Assembly: GCF_964340395.1 (NCBI RefSeq)
Contig: NC_135549.1
Coordinates: 1,453,501 to 1,517,500, forward strand
Source of the DNA: Glandiceps talaboti
Taxonomy: Eukaryota > Hemichordata > Enteropneusta > Spengelidae
DNA length: 64,000 nucleotides
Direction of reading: 5' to 3'
Part shown: positions 48,096-59,860 of the stretch, one piece after another
How the letters are laid out: the number at the start of each line of letters is the position of its first letter
Numbering within the stretch: position 1 is the first letter of the stretch
Translations under genes and position numbers: made by a program
The notes under the pieces: generated by a model
Database searches by the model: none
What the model was told of the DNA's origin: nothing
The model's input: the letters and a program-made list of their open reading frames with translations, nothing else

Positions 48096-48917
48096 ATCAA
48101 ATATGACAGCCTCAAGAGAATTGCTCTGAAGACCTCCATTGACATATTTATTTCAATATATATCATGTGACACTTTCCAGAAATATTTGAAGTATCTATG
48201 AAATTGTTTTCAGAGAAGATAATAAATTTGGCTACCTCTATATTTTCTTCACACATTTATCTTATCAATGATATATAATGCCAACACTGTGCCCTAAAAA
48301 TCATTTTAAAAAATGTCGACCCTGCAAACATTTTTGAAAATATCTCATGGTAAATATGTAAAAAGTAAAGAAAACTAGAAATTAATACTTAAATGTGTGA
48401 TTCAAAAATGCATCTAAAATAGTTCAAAATTGATGTAGTAATCTTGATATTTCAAAACTTGTAGTGAGCAGAAAATCAGGTTGTTATTTCCACTGGAATA
48501 TCTATAGGTGAGTGGGGTAGATTTTTACCCAACTTTTACAAAAATTACAATTTTTTATATACATAAGTCAATAAATGTGAAACAAAGAGGACTGTCTTGA
48601 AAAATTCTACTGTGGTGTGAAACTAGTCAAAGATTTAAACCATATTTGTACTCACTGTAAGTACTGCTGAAGGAGAAAGAAGACTTGATGTAATTTTATG
48701 ACATAACTGATTTTCATGTAAAACTATTCTATATGAATTTATCCTTTATACCATGCATAAGCCAAAAAATATGGAATTTATAGCCTGGTTGTTCTACATC
48801 ACAATACATGTTTACATCACTGGTTCTGTTGTGTTTGAAATATGAGTCAAAACATTCAAAATTACCATTACGTTCCCTGATCTTTCTTTGATATTACTGG
48901 TGCTGGTATCATTAAGT
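48096..48917. other. non-coding stretch
   Basis: AT-rich, no gene or clear repeat. Confidence 0.55.
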
Positions 48918-49063
48918 AATTCTCCAATATTTTTCTTCATTCAGCGTGACATTACTCATGACCTAAGGGTTTTGTCACTACGAGTTGGTAGACGAGTAGT
49001 GACAAAGCCCCCCTAGGACATAGTAGTTTCCTTGGCTGAACAAAGAAAAATGTCGGGGAATAA
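48918..49063. mobile_element. short palindromic (foldback) element, 146 bp
   Basis: The two halves are imperfect reverse complements: TTGTCACTAC (48971-48980) pairs with GTAGTGACAA (48995-49005) around a loop of about 14 bp. Outward, CCTAAGGG/CCCCCTAGG, TTCATTCAGC/GCTGAACAAAG and ATTTTTCTT/AAGAAAAAT also pair. Transcribed, it would form one long hairpin. It resembles a short palindromic MITE. Confidence 0.75.
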
Positions 49064-50068
49064 CATCATTCTAATTATTTAAAGAAAAAACCACAAGTTA
49101 TTGACTTTGACTTGGCCCATGTCATGGTGTGGAATACTTTCTAGTCCTAAAATAATTTGACATTCAGGCGTTTCCTCTTAGTTTCTAAATTTAGAAGCCG
49201 GTTATGACAGTTTTCAAAGATCATCTAGTAGACAGAAGGATGTATGTGATAATCTGAGAGAAGCACCTTAGCAACCACTTCCCGGGGTAGTGTTGTCAAG
49301 GTCATACGACTATCGCTAGGAAGTTTGACATCCTATATGCAGTGGAAGTTGGTTATGTAGGAACTGGAAGTTTGATATCTTTTTACATTGACTGTGTTAG
49401 AAAGAGTTAGTCAATGAGTGAGGACACACTTCTATATCCTTAGCTACTATCATATCACTGCGGTTGTACAAGTGGGCTTACTTACAAGTGACTTCTGCGT
49501 TTTAAAGGTAAGTAAAAATTTCTTAAAACCACTGTGACATGATCAGTGACATTATTAATTTCCAAACATACTTAGTAGTTCATTTTACATTACTTTGATG
49601 GGTACATGAATATCTGAAATCTTAAGTCATGGCACCCTGTTGAGGTTTGTGAACAAATTTAGGGTATACTGTTCGGGGAAGCTGCGTAAGTATTACTATA
49701 TCCTGCCCTCACCTCCCCTCTTTCTCTATACTCTGGTTCTTAACTAGAGTTTATAAGGAAACCTCTCAGTGAGAACAGACGCATGTAGTAACTAAATGTG
49801 GTATAGTAAAATGCATAAATGTAGTATAGTAAATGTACAGAGATACATATGAGTTTGTGGTGAGGATATTATGTAACTGTACGTAATCTATAAAGTAACG
49901 TATGGAAAAGACATCACTTGTTGTCTTTCACTCTCACATTGATTAATACTGAAGGGAAAACCCTCTACATATTTGACTTCTTTAATGAGAAAAATGTTGA
50001 GTATTTTTAAAGGTACCAGTAGAATATAAGTTGAACACAATTTTGTATTCTCCTTTCAACAACTGTTT
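49064..50068. other. non-coding stretch
   Basis: About 1 kb, less AT-rich than its surroundings, with no recognised gene, RNA or repeat. Confidence 0.55.
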
Positions 50069-50470
50069 AGTCTGGATTCTAGCATGGTATCAAAGGATAG
50101 CACTAGACTAGATACCTGGTAGTCTGGATTCTAGCATGGTATCAAAGGATAGCACTAGACTAGATACTTGGTAGTCTGGATTCTAGCATGGTATCAAAGG
50201 ATAGCACTAGACTAGATACTTGGTAGTCTGGATTCTAGCATGGTATCAAAGGATAGCACTAGACTAGATACTTGGTAGTCTGGATTCTAGCATGGTATCA
50301 AAGGATAGCACTAGACTAGATACTTGGTAGTCTGGATTCTAGCATGGTATCAAAGGATAGCACTAGACTAGATACTTGGTAGTCTGGATTCTAGCATGGT
50401 ATCAAAGGATAGCACTAGACTAGATATTTGGGAGTCTGAATGTCAACGTAGTATCATGATAGCACTAGAC
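50069..50470. repeat. 52-bp minisatellite, about 7.5 copies
   Basis: AGTCTGGATTCTAGCATGGT recurs exactly every 52 bp from 50069 with almost no changes until the last partial unit. Confidence 0.97.
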
Positions 50471-50690
50471 TATGTATGTAAGTATGTATGTATGTATCTA
50501 TATGCATGTATGTACATACGTACATACGTACGTACGTATGTACGTACGTACGTATGTATGTATGTATGTATGTATGTATGTATGTATGTATGTATGTATG
50601 TATGTATGTATGTATGTATGTATGTATGTATGTATGTATGTATGTCTGTCTGTCTGTCTGTCTGTGTCTGTCTGTATGTCTGTGTGTGTA
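50471..50690. repeat. (GTAT)n / (GTAC)n / (GTCT)n microsatellite
   Basis: About 220 bp of tetranucleotide repeat, with CGTA variants on the left and GTCT variants on the right. Confidence 0.97.
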
Positions 50691-52605
50691 CCTACATATT
50701 TGTATTATCAGATACATAGCTAGTGCTTATAATATTCAATTTCATACATACTGGTTTTCAATTAATGATTACTTCTCCCATATTTATGAAATATAGTATT
50801 TTTCTCACAACATAAGAACAAGAAAACACAATTTTATAAAATTAATTTTCTGACAGAACTTCATCGTGCAGAAGTGGAAGGTATTTGAGAGCATCCTATG
50901 AGCATTATGATAAAAAACAGTGTAAAGTGAGTAAAATGTAACTTACAGTCAAGACGTGTATTCTTCCATAGTAAGAACTCAAGTCACGACTCAAACTCAT
51001 CAGGAAATTACAAACCTACAAAATAATCCAAAACATCAAATGATGACTCATTTCATAACAACTGAAAACATGCCACTTTCATGTGAAATCCATTAGCAAA
51101 ATATGATATCTATAAGTGTTTAGCATATCAATGTCACACAATGATAAACTCAGAAGCTCAATTTCCATGAAAACAACACAATGATACTCTATTTCCCGCT
51201 GGTTTAGGCGAGAAGGTCAAAGGTCACAAGCAATTTGAAGTTAGTCTTCATAAATCTCACGACCTTGTGCAATTTTTCAGGAAAGGACCACAATGTACAC
51301 TTTAATTTGGTAATTCAAAAAACAACCCTAAATCATTGTGCAGTATATGAATCTATGTATAGTACACTTTGTATAGACTTGACGGAGAAAAACTAAGTGA
51401 AATTCTCTATCCTTTGGAAATTGATCATTTTTTGACAAAAAAATTCAAAATTCAAAGTGGAAATGACACAACCTCAACAAAAGTGAACAGAAAATTTTTG
51501 AAATACTCTGACTAGTTTTCACTCTTTTTATCAATGTAAGAATAGCAGTAAAGACTGTTTACATGAAAAAAAATATCTGAAAGATAAATATTGGGGTTGA
51601 AAGAAAAATTATAATTACAAATATAATGAATTCACTTGAAAATACTCAATGCTAAGTTTATTTTCAGCCAAGTTTGTTCAATGATGACCTTGACTGACAA
51701 TGTATCGGGCAGAAATGCAAGTTTTTGAGTTCTCATAGTGATATTTCTGAATCATATTTTAAAAGACAAGAGTGTCAAAGAAGCAGACTGAACTTCTAAT
51801 TTTTGTGTTCATATTTTCAACTTTGTAGTTTGCAAACTTTGTTACATATATCATTGTCACTACTGCTCCTCTTTTCTCTCTCAATCTTGTGTTTTGAAGT
51901 AGACAATACATATACTTTAGTCTCTTTATGCACAATAAAATAATATCCGATGTCTGTTTGAACTTTTGTTTGTCATAAAAAGAAAGTGTATAACTGCTGT
52001 CAAGATTTATAGGTTGACCTTTGACACATCATAAGTTGTGTAAGGGTCTTTTGAAACACATGTATCAACACATTTTTGTCACATGTTTGACCTGAGAGGT
52101 CAAAGATTAAAGGTCAAAGGTGCAGTCTTGTAGGCTAGGTGCCATGTAGTGGTGGTACTGCATGGAAAAATCCCAACAACAATGTTGTGACTTTGGGGTC
52201 ATAACCTATGACCTTTTACAAAGTCTGGAAATAACTTGTTAATCACCACCATTCATTCTTAAAACTGACATTTGCAACACAGCACAGGAAATGATTGCTT
52301 TATTTTCAATACTAGAGAGAGTCACATGCAAGGAAGTGCAAGTGGGGTACAATGACATAACATAACATTACTACAGATATATTGTATTTCTGTACACACA
52401 ACATCTGTGCAATCAACAACCACTGACAATTGCAGTTGCCAATAATATATTGTTATAACTGTTTTATTATAGTATGAATCTAGTTGCAATTTCTCTTTTC
52501 ACATTAGAACAACAAATGAATAACGAGATAAAAAACAACAAAAAGTCAAATGCATATTTCATAGATTAATAACTATATATGTTGCTGTCATCAAAGATCA
52601 TCACA
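50691..52605. other. non-coding stretch with two DR1-like motifs
   Basis: AT-rich sequence without a gene. AGGTCA-A-AGGTCA is at 51214-51226 and a one-mismatch version at 52111-52123. Confidence 0.55.
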
Positions 52606-52910
52606 TTACAAAGTTATGAAGTCATCAAGGCTCATCACCATGCAATGTTACAAAGTCATCCAAATTTGCAACCATGCAATGTTACAAAGTCACCAAAATC
52701 TACAAAAATGCAATGCTACAAAATCACCCCAATCTACAACAATGCAATGTTACAAAGTAACCAAAATCTACAACTGTTACAATGTAATGTTACAAAGTCA
52801 ACACAATTTACAACAATGCAATGTTTCATACAGTCACCAAAATCTACAACCATGAAAAGTTACAAAGTCACCATGGTTTACTATCAAGCAATATTACAAA
52901 GTCGTAAAAA
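52606..52910. repeat. degenerate repeat of about 33 bp, 8-9 copies
   Basis: ATGCAATGTTACAAAGTCAC followed by CAAAATCTACAAC recurs at roughly 33-34 bp, with substitutions. The 118-codon and 79-codon open frames over it are repeat artefacts. Confidence 0.9.
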
Positions 52911-53090
52911 TTTAACACCCAGATATTCAAATTGACCTTGTCAGTTAACAATAGGACACATCAACACTTACATTAGGATGGGAAGGTCATATTCCCAAAT
53001 GACTCATAATCACTTACAGGACAAGAGTGGGGGAGGACCATACATGCTGTCACTTGATGAAGTGATGACAACCCTCTCTATATTGAGTTG

Positions 53091-53190
53091 GACAGCAACA
53101 TGTGGTACTATAGCTAGACTATTCTACTGTACAACAGTATGACAGCAACATGTGATACTATAGCTAGACTATTCTACTGTACAGTAGTAT
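53091..53190. repeat. 50-bp tandem duplication
   Basis: GACAGCAACATGTG then the TAGCTAGACTATTCTACTGT segment occurs at 53091 and again at 53141 with a few differences. Confidence 0.93.
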
Positions 53191-53393
53191 ACCCTCTAGA
53201 AAGCTAATTTGACATACCAATGTCACATACCAATTTCTTGTGATGTACCAATATTTGATATTATGCTATCCTTTACTAACTGCGGACTCACAAGAAATCT
53301 ATTTTTTATCAATTTTACCCAAATTCCTTCATTACAGTGGAGAACAGGGTGTCAAAATGACACTTTTTGAAAATAATTTCAGTTTTTTATGAT

Positions 53394-54549
53394 TGCTAGC
53401 TGACAAACATGGCTTCCATTAGAATTGCTAGCTGATAAACATGGCTTCCTTTACAATTGCGAGCTGACAAACATGGCTTCCATTACGATTGCTAGATGAC
53501 AAACATGGCTTCTGGCCGTTACAATTGCTAGCTGATAAACATGGCTTCCGTTATGATTGCTAGCTGATAAACATGGCTTCCTTTACAATTGCTAGCTGAC
53601 AAACATGGCTTCCGGCCGTTACAATTGCTAGCTGGGGAACATGGCTTCCATTGTGATTGCTAACTGACAGACATGGCTTCCGTTATGATTGCTAGCTGAC
53701 AAACATGGCTTCCATTACAATTGCTAGCTGATAAACATGGCTTCCATTACAATTGCTAGCTGATAAACATGGCTTCCATTACAATTGCTAGCTGACAATC
53801 ATGGCTTCCATTACAATTGCTAGCTGACAAACATGGCTTCCTTTACAATTGCTAGCTGACAATCATGGCTTCCGGCCGTTACAATTGCTAGCTGATAAAC
53901 ATGGCTTCCATTACAATTGCTAGCTGACAAACATGGCTTCCGGCCGTTACAATTGCTAGCTGATAAACATGGCTTCCATTACAATTGCTAGCTGACAAAC
54001 ATGGCTTCCGGCCGTTACAATTGCTAGCTGATAAACATGGCTTCCATTACAATTGCTAGCTGACAAACATGGCTTCCATTACAATTGCTAGCTGACAATC
54101 ATGGCTTCCATTATGATTGCTAGCTGACAAACATGGCTTCCATTACAATTGCTAGCTGATAAACATGGCTTCCATTACAATTGCTAGCTGATAAACATGG
54201 CTTCCATTACAATTGCTAGCTGATAAACATGGCTTCCATTACAATTGCTAGCTGACAAACATGGCTTCCATTACAATTGCTAGCTGATAAACATGGCTTC
54301 CATTACAATTGCTAGCTGACAATCATGGCTTCCATTACAATTGCTAGCTGACAAACATGGTTTCCATTACAATTGCTAGCTGATAAACATGGTTTCCATT
54401 ACAATTGCTAGCTGACAAACATGGCTTCCATTACAATTGCTAGCTGATAAACATGGCTTCCATTACAATTGCTAGCTGACAATCATGGCTTCCATTACAA
54501 TTGCTAGCTGACAAACATGGCTTCCATTACAATTGCTAGCTGATAAACA
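53394..54549. repeat. 32-bp minisatellite, left part, about 35 copies
   Basis: The unit is GCTAGCTGACAAACATGGCT then TCCATTACAATT. Variants have GATAAACATG or GACAATCATG, and some carry a 4-bp longer TCCGGCCGTTAC form. It is interrupted at 54549 by the inserted element and resumes at 61581, so both parts were once one array. Confidence 0.97.
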
Positions 54550-57225
54550 CACTACCAGAAATAAAATTCTTACTTTCTTGTCTCAAGAAAAAAATTCTTG
54601 ACACAAGAAAATTAAGAACAAACAAGCATGTTCAAGAATAAATAAGAAAGTTCAAGTATGCAAAATACCAAAATGAATGGAATATATTCTTGACACAAGA
54701 ATTTTTTCTTGCCCCAAGAATTTGTCAGAAATTTTTTCTTATTGAATCTTAACATCAAGAAAGGCAATTCTCATTATAAGAATCTCCAAGAAATGTACCA
54801 TACATATTCTTCATATGAGATTTGAATTCTTGAGTTTTCTTGCACAAAAATCTTGGTACAAGAATAAAATTCTTACTTATGCTTGTCAACCCATGCATTC
54901 TTAATACAAGAATTGAATTCTTGAGTTTTCTTGCTCAGCAATTCTTCTGACAAGAATAAAATTCTTACTTTTTCTTGTCAACCCATGCATTCTTGAAACA
55001 AGAATTGAGTTCTTGAGTTTTCTTGCCCAAGAATTCTTGGTACAAGAATGAGATTCTTACTTTTTCTTGTCAACCCATGCATTCTTGAAACAAGAATTGA
55101 GTTCTTGAGTTTTCTAGCCCAAGAATTCTTGGTACAAGAATGAAATTCTTACTTTTTCTTGTCAACCCATGCATTCTTGAAACAAGAATTGAATTCTTGA
55201 GTTTTCTTGCCCAAGAATTCTTGGTACAAGAATGAGATTCTTACTTTTTCTTGTCAACCCATGCATTCTTGTTACAAGAATTGAATTCTTGAGTTTTCTT
55301 GAGCAAGAATTCTTGGTACAAGAATGAAATTCTTACTTTTTCTTGTCAGCCCATGCATTCTTGTTACAAGAATTGAATTCTTGAGTTTTCTTGAGCAAGA
55401 ATTCTTGGTACAAGAATGAGATTCTTACTTTTTCTTGTCAACCCATGCATTCTTGTTACAAGAATTGAATTCTTGAGTTTTCTTGAGCAAGAATTCTTGG
55501 TACAAGAATGAAATTCTTACTTTTTCTTGTCAGCCCATGCATTCTTGTTACAAGAATTGAATTCTTGAGTTTTCTTGAGCAAGAATTCTTGGTACAAGAA
55601 TGAGATTCTTACTTTTTCTTGTCAACCCATGCATTCTTGAAACAAGAATTGAGTTCTTGAGTTTTCTAGCCCAAGAATTCTTGGTACAAGAATGAAATTC
55701 TTACTTTTTCTTGTCAACCCATGCATTCTTGAAACAAGAATTGAATTCTTGAGTTTTCTTGCCCAAGAATTCTTGGCACAAGAATGAGATTCTTACTTTT
55801 TCTTGTCAACCCATGCATTCTTGAAACAAGAATTGAATTCTTGAGTTTTCTTGCCCAAGAATTCTTGGCACAAGAATGAGATTCTTACTTTTTCTTGTCA
55901 ACCCATGCATTCTTGAAACAAGAATTGAATTCTTGAGTTTTCTTGAGCAAGAATTCTTGGTACAAGAATGAAATTCTTACTTTTTCTTGTCAGCCCATGC
56001 ATTCTTGTTACAAGAATTGAATTCTTGAGTTTTCTTGAGCAAGAATTCTTGGTACAAGAATGAGATTCTTACTTTTTCTTGTCAACCCATGCATTCTTGA
56101 AACAAGAATTGAGTTCTTGAGTTTTCTAGCCCAAGAATTCTTGGTACAAGAATGAAATTCTTACTTTTTCTTGTCAACCCATGCATTCTTGAAACAAGAA
56201 TTGAATTCTTGAGTTTTCTTGCCCAAGAATTCTTGGCACAAGAATGAGATTCTTACTTTTTCTTGTCAACCCATGCATTCTTAATACAAGAATTGAATTC
56301 TTGAGTTTTCTTGAGCAAGAATTCTTGGCACAAGAATGAGATTCTTACTTTTTCTTGTCAACCCATGCATTCTTGAAACAAGAATTGAATTCTTGAGTTT
56401 TCTTGAGCAAGAATTCTTGGTACAAGAATGAAATTCTTACTTTTTCTTGTCAGCCCATGCATTCTTGTTACAAGAATTGAATTCTTGAGTTTTCTTGAGC
56501 AAGAATTCTTGGTACAAGAATGAGATTCTTACTTTTTCTTGTCAACCCATGCATTCTTGTTACAAGAATTGAATTCTTGAGTTTTCTTGAGCAAGAATTC
56601 TTGGTACAAGAATGAAATTCTTACTTTTTCTTGTCAACCCATGTATTCTTGAAACAAGAATTGAATTCTTGAGTTTTCTTGCCCAAGAATTCTTGGCACA
56701 AGAATGAGATTCTTACTTTTTCTTGTCAACCCATGCATTCTTGTTACAAGAATTGAATTCTTGAGTTTTCTTGAGCAAGAATTCTTGGCACAAGAATGAG
56801 ATTCTTACTTTTTCTTGTCAACCCATGCATTCTTGTTACAAGAATTGAATTCTTGAGTTTTCTTGAGCAAGAATTCTTGGTACAAGAATGAAATTCTTAC
56901 TTTTTCTTGTCAACCCATGCATTCTTGTTACAAGAATTGAATTCTTGAGTTTTCTTGAGCAAGAATTCTTGGTACGAGAATGAAATTCTTACTTTTTCTT
57001 GTCAACCCATGCATTCTTGATACAAGAAATGAATTCTTGGGGTTTCTTGCCCAACAATTCTTGGTACAAGAATGAAATTCTTACTCTTTCTTGTCTATCC
57101 ATGAATTCTTGGGGTTTCTTGCCCAACAATACTTGGTACAAGAATGGAATTCTTACTTTTTCTTGTTCAGCCATGCATTTTTGAGTTTTCTTGCCCAACA
57201 ATTCTTGGTACAAGAATGAGATTGT
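54550..57225. repeat. left arm: 92-bp satellite-like array, about 26 units
   Basis: After about 280 bp of looser TTCTTG/CAAGAA sequence, a 92-bp unit (ATTCTTACTTTTTCTTGTCA then ACCCATGCATTC) repeats from about 54870. Start points 54961, 55053 and 55145 confirm the period. Variant units (GAAACAAG or GTTACAAG; TTGCCC, TTGAGC or TAGCCC) recur in blocks: the TTCTAGCCC variant lies near 55107, 55660 and 56120, i.e. 6 and then 5 units apart. This shows higher-order duplication. Confidence 0.95.
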
Positions 57226-59860
57226 CAGTTAGACTCCATGCACAAACAAAAGGATATATCCCTTTTGTTAACAGTGTGTCTCCATTGGTCAAGCTTGTAT
57301 ATATGGCCATATATGGAAGTGTGTGGGCAGACCTGATGCTTTCTGGGATAGCATCATTTGGCTCCATTTTTGAATTCACAACTGCACACCACACTTTGTT
57401 AGAAGATTGACAACATTGTCATTTTTGATCCTGCATCATACATCATAAGCTTGAAAAGATGGTTTAACCTTGACCGGTTTTAGAAAAAAAGATTGTACCC
57501 AGCCTAGAGAGTGGCTTCTGTTGTGTTCAGAGTCTATCAACAAGTTTAAAAACGAAGACGTTAAAGAAGCAATCTGAAAGGCATTCTTTGGTAAGTGCAA
57601 TTATTTCACATTCTTCAGAACTTTGAATCTGTATAAATGTTATCATGGTCATTGTTACACTGGGCTTGAAGTTTAAAGTTTGACTCTCCTGCCAGTGAAA
57701 GGTCTTGCAATGTCATCAAATTTATCCTGTAAGCAATGTTTAGTACACTTCACTCAATATACTCAAAGTCTAACTAACACCATGTAAATAAACCTTATGC
57801 AATCTTGAGCATGTGTACTTAGAAAAGGTGCAGATTAGCATATATTGACTGACAGATCAGCCATTGTGGGTGTGGCCTGGCCTACATGTAGGTACATTTT
57901 ACATTGCCATGAAACTTGCCTAGCTACATGTACATCTCCAGAAGTAACATCCTACATAGCCCAGTAACTTGTCTTGTTTTACTATCTCAAGAAGCTCTCA
58001 ACACTTAGTACAAAGACAAGGTCATGGGCAACACTTAACAATAGATATAATTATTAAAATGTACTCGATTACTATGGAAGTCTTTGACAACTTTTGAGAC
58101 AATTTCTTTCTTGTTCACTTTCCAGGTTGGTTACCATGACAGTGTAGCTCAAGCCTACCTCTTCCTTGTACAACTTGTGTCACCATATTGTTGTATGGCT
58201 GCGAGTCATGGATAATCTCTAAGGATATGGAGAATAAAATCAACTCCTTTGGCACATCATGTTACCGTATAATGTTAAACATCAAGAGGATTGACAAAGT
58301 ACCAAATGTTACTATCTACAATCTTACGGAGACTGTGCCCCTTGTCGAGAGAGCCAGGAATCGTCAACTGAAATTCCTTGGACATGTACTGCGCATGCCT
58401 GATGGGGAGCCTGTCAAGGAGTATGCATTGTATGTCCCAAAACATGGAAAGAGGAAACCTGGAAGGCAAAGAACCCTGTTCTCAAAATACATCCACTATC
58501 TTCTGGGAGATGCAGATGGCATGCTGAATCATGGTCAACTGTCAGAAATGGCTCAAAACCGTTGTGGCTGGAGGAAACTTATGGTCGACTGCTGCACAGC
58601 CGAAAGATGATGATGACCTCTTCCTCGAAGAACAGGTACTTCAGGACAAATTTACTAATCCACATGACATGAAGAACACATCGTATACTATAGGAAGAAG
58701 CTGAAGGAACTCCATAGATACATTGTAGTACCTAACGAACGATGACAGCGAGTGGGAACAATTGTTGTTTAACTTTTTAATTTGATCCTCATTTTCCCAA
58801 CTTGTAGTTTTTTCTGTGCAAAGAAATTCCTCCTGATAGAAAGAGCATTTAATTTTTTAAAGATTTTATTCAAGTTAATTAGATCATGGGCACTGATGAG
58901 AAATGGACTGGAAACAACAGCCTGGTAAAGCTATAAAGTTATGATGATTCTCTGTTGTCTGTCTGTCAGCCTTTTCTATTTCAACTTCTTCATCGACCTT
59001 TTTTTCAAAGTTACGTTGTCACTTCTTTTCTGAAATCAGAAGTCAGATTACTTTGATATTTGGTACACTGGGAATGGCTATTTTCTGCACAGGTCAATCA
59101 GGATATTTGACTTCTTGTCCAAAGTCATTGGTCAGATTGCATTGACATTAATTGTGCACATCCCTATTTTTAGTGGATATTTTGGATAAAAAGTAATGCA
59201 CCCAATTGACAGGGAATAAATCAGTTCTACCATTTGTACACAATTGATTTCCTTTGATCTTTTGCTTGCTTTCCAGTCCATTTCTCTCCAATGTCTATGA
59301 TTTGTTTGATTTTTAATATTTTAAGTAAAAATTGAAATTCATTCAGGGGCAATTGAATATGAAGTCTCCCTATTGCAATTTAAGATTTCTGTTGCCATCT
59401 AAATTACAGAAAGTGTGCATTTCTTGGGTAGGTACCCTGTTGCTGTCGTAAAATAGGCTATTAGCAAATTTTCTGGGGTTGTCTGTCAATGTCATACTTT
59501 TATCCTTGAGCTTGTGAAATCAAGGTCCATTAAGTTTTGGGGCAAGCCCAGTGGACTATTTCAATGGACTGAGGCCGTTTAAGTTAGGCTAAGATTTCAT
59601 TTCACTGTAACAAGATAAATGTATGATGGCATTTGAAAGTATTTAAAGAAGATGAAACTGGTTGAAGTGTTACATGACATTGAAATGTTATATTATTAGA
59701 AGAGTTCAAAAAATATTTAATGACAGTTTTATTGACTTACATGTATATTGCCATTATTTATGTAAATAAAAGTTTTAAAATTTACAAGTTTTGTTTGGGG
59801 CAGATTTTTCATTAAAGGGGACTGTATTTATGGAAATCATTTTTTCCATATAATGAGTAC
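57226..59860. other. core of the CACTA-like element
   Basis: 2.6 kb of non-tandem sequence between the two arms. The only recognisable coding is the LINE remnant at 58161-58610. The frame at 57144-57410 runs out of the left array and resembles nothing known to me. The remainder, including 58611-59860, is AT-rich and without a plausible transposase reading frame. Confidence 0.65.
58161..58610 (+). pseudogene. LINE reverse-transcriptase C-terminal remnant
   Basis: The frame reads LLYGCESW, then RARNRQLKFLGHVLRMPDGE and KHGKRKPGRQRT, ending GWRKLMVDCCTAER and a stop at 58608-58610. These are the hallmark end-of-ORF2 motifs of non-LTR retrotransposons (LLYG-E-W, the RRL-(W/F)LGHVLR block, the basic KRKxGRxR block). 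Only about 140 of the roughly 1,000 residues usual for ORF2 are present: polymerase and endonuclease domains are missing. It is either a 5'-truncated insertion or sequence captured by the transposon. The clade (RTE-like or other) is not certain. Confidence 0.8.

Noticed and set aside
52579-52935. 118-codon plus-strand reading frame
   Set aside because: Lies on the degenerate 33-bp repeat, and its peptide simply repeats the unit.
57144-57410. 88-codon frame in the transposon core as a transposase piece
   Set aside because: It begins in the left repeat arm and shows no catalytic or zinc-finger motif; too short to support.
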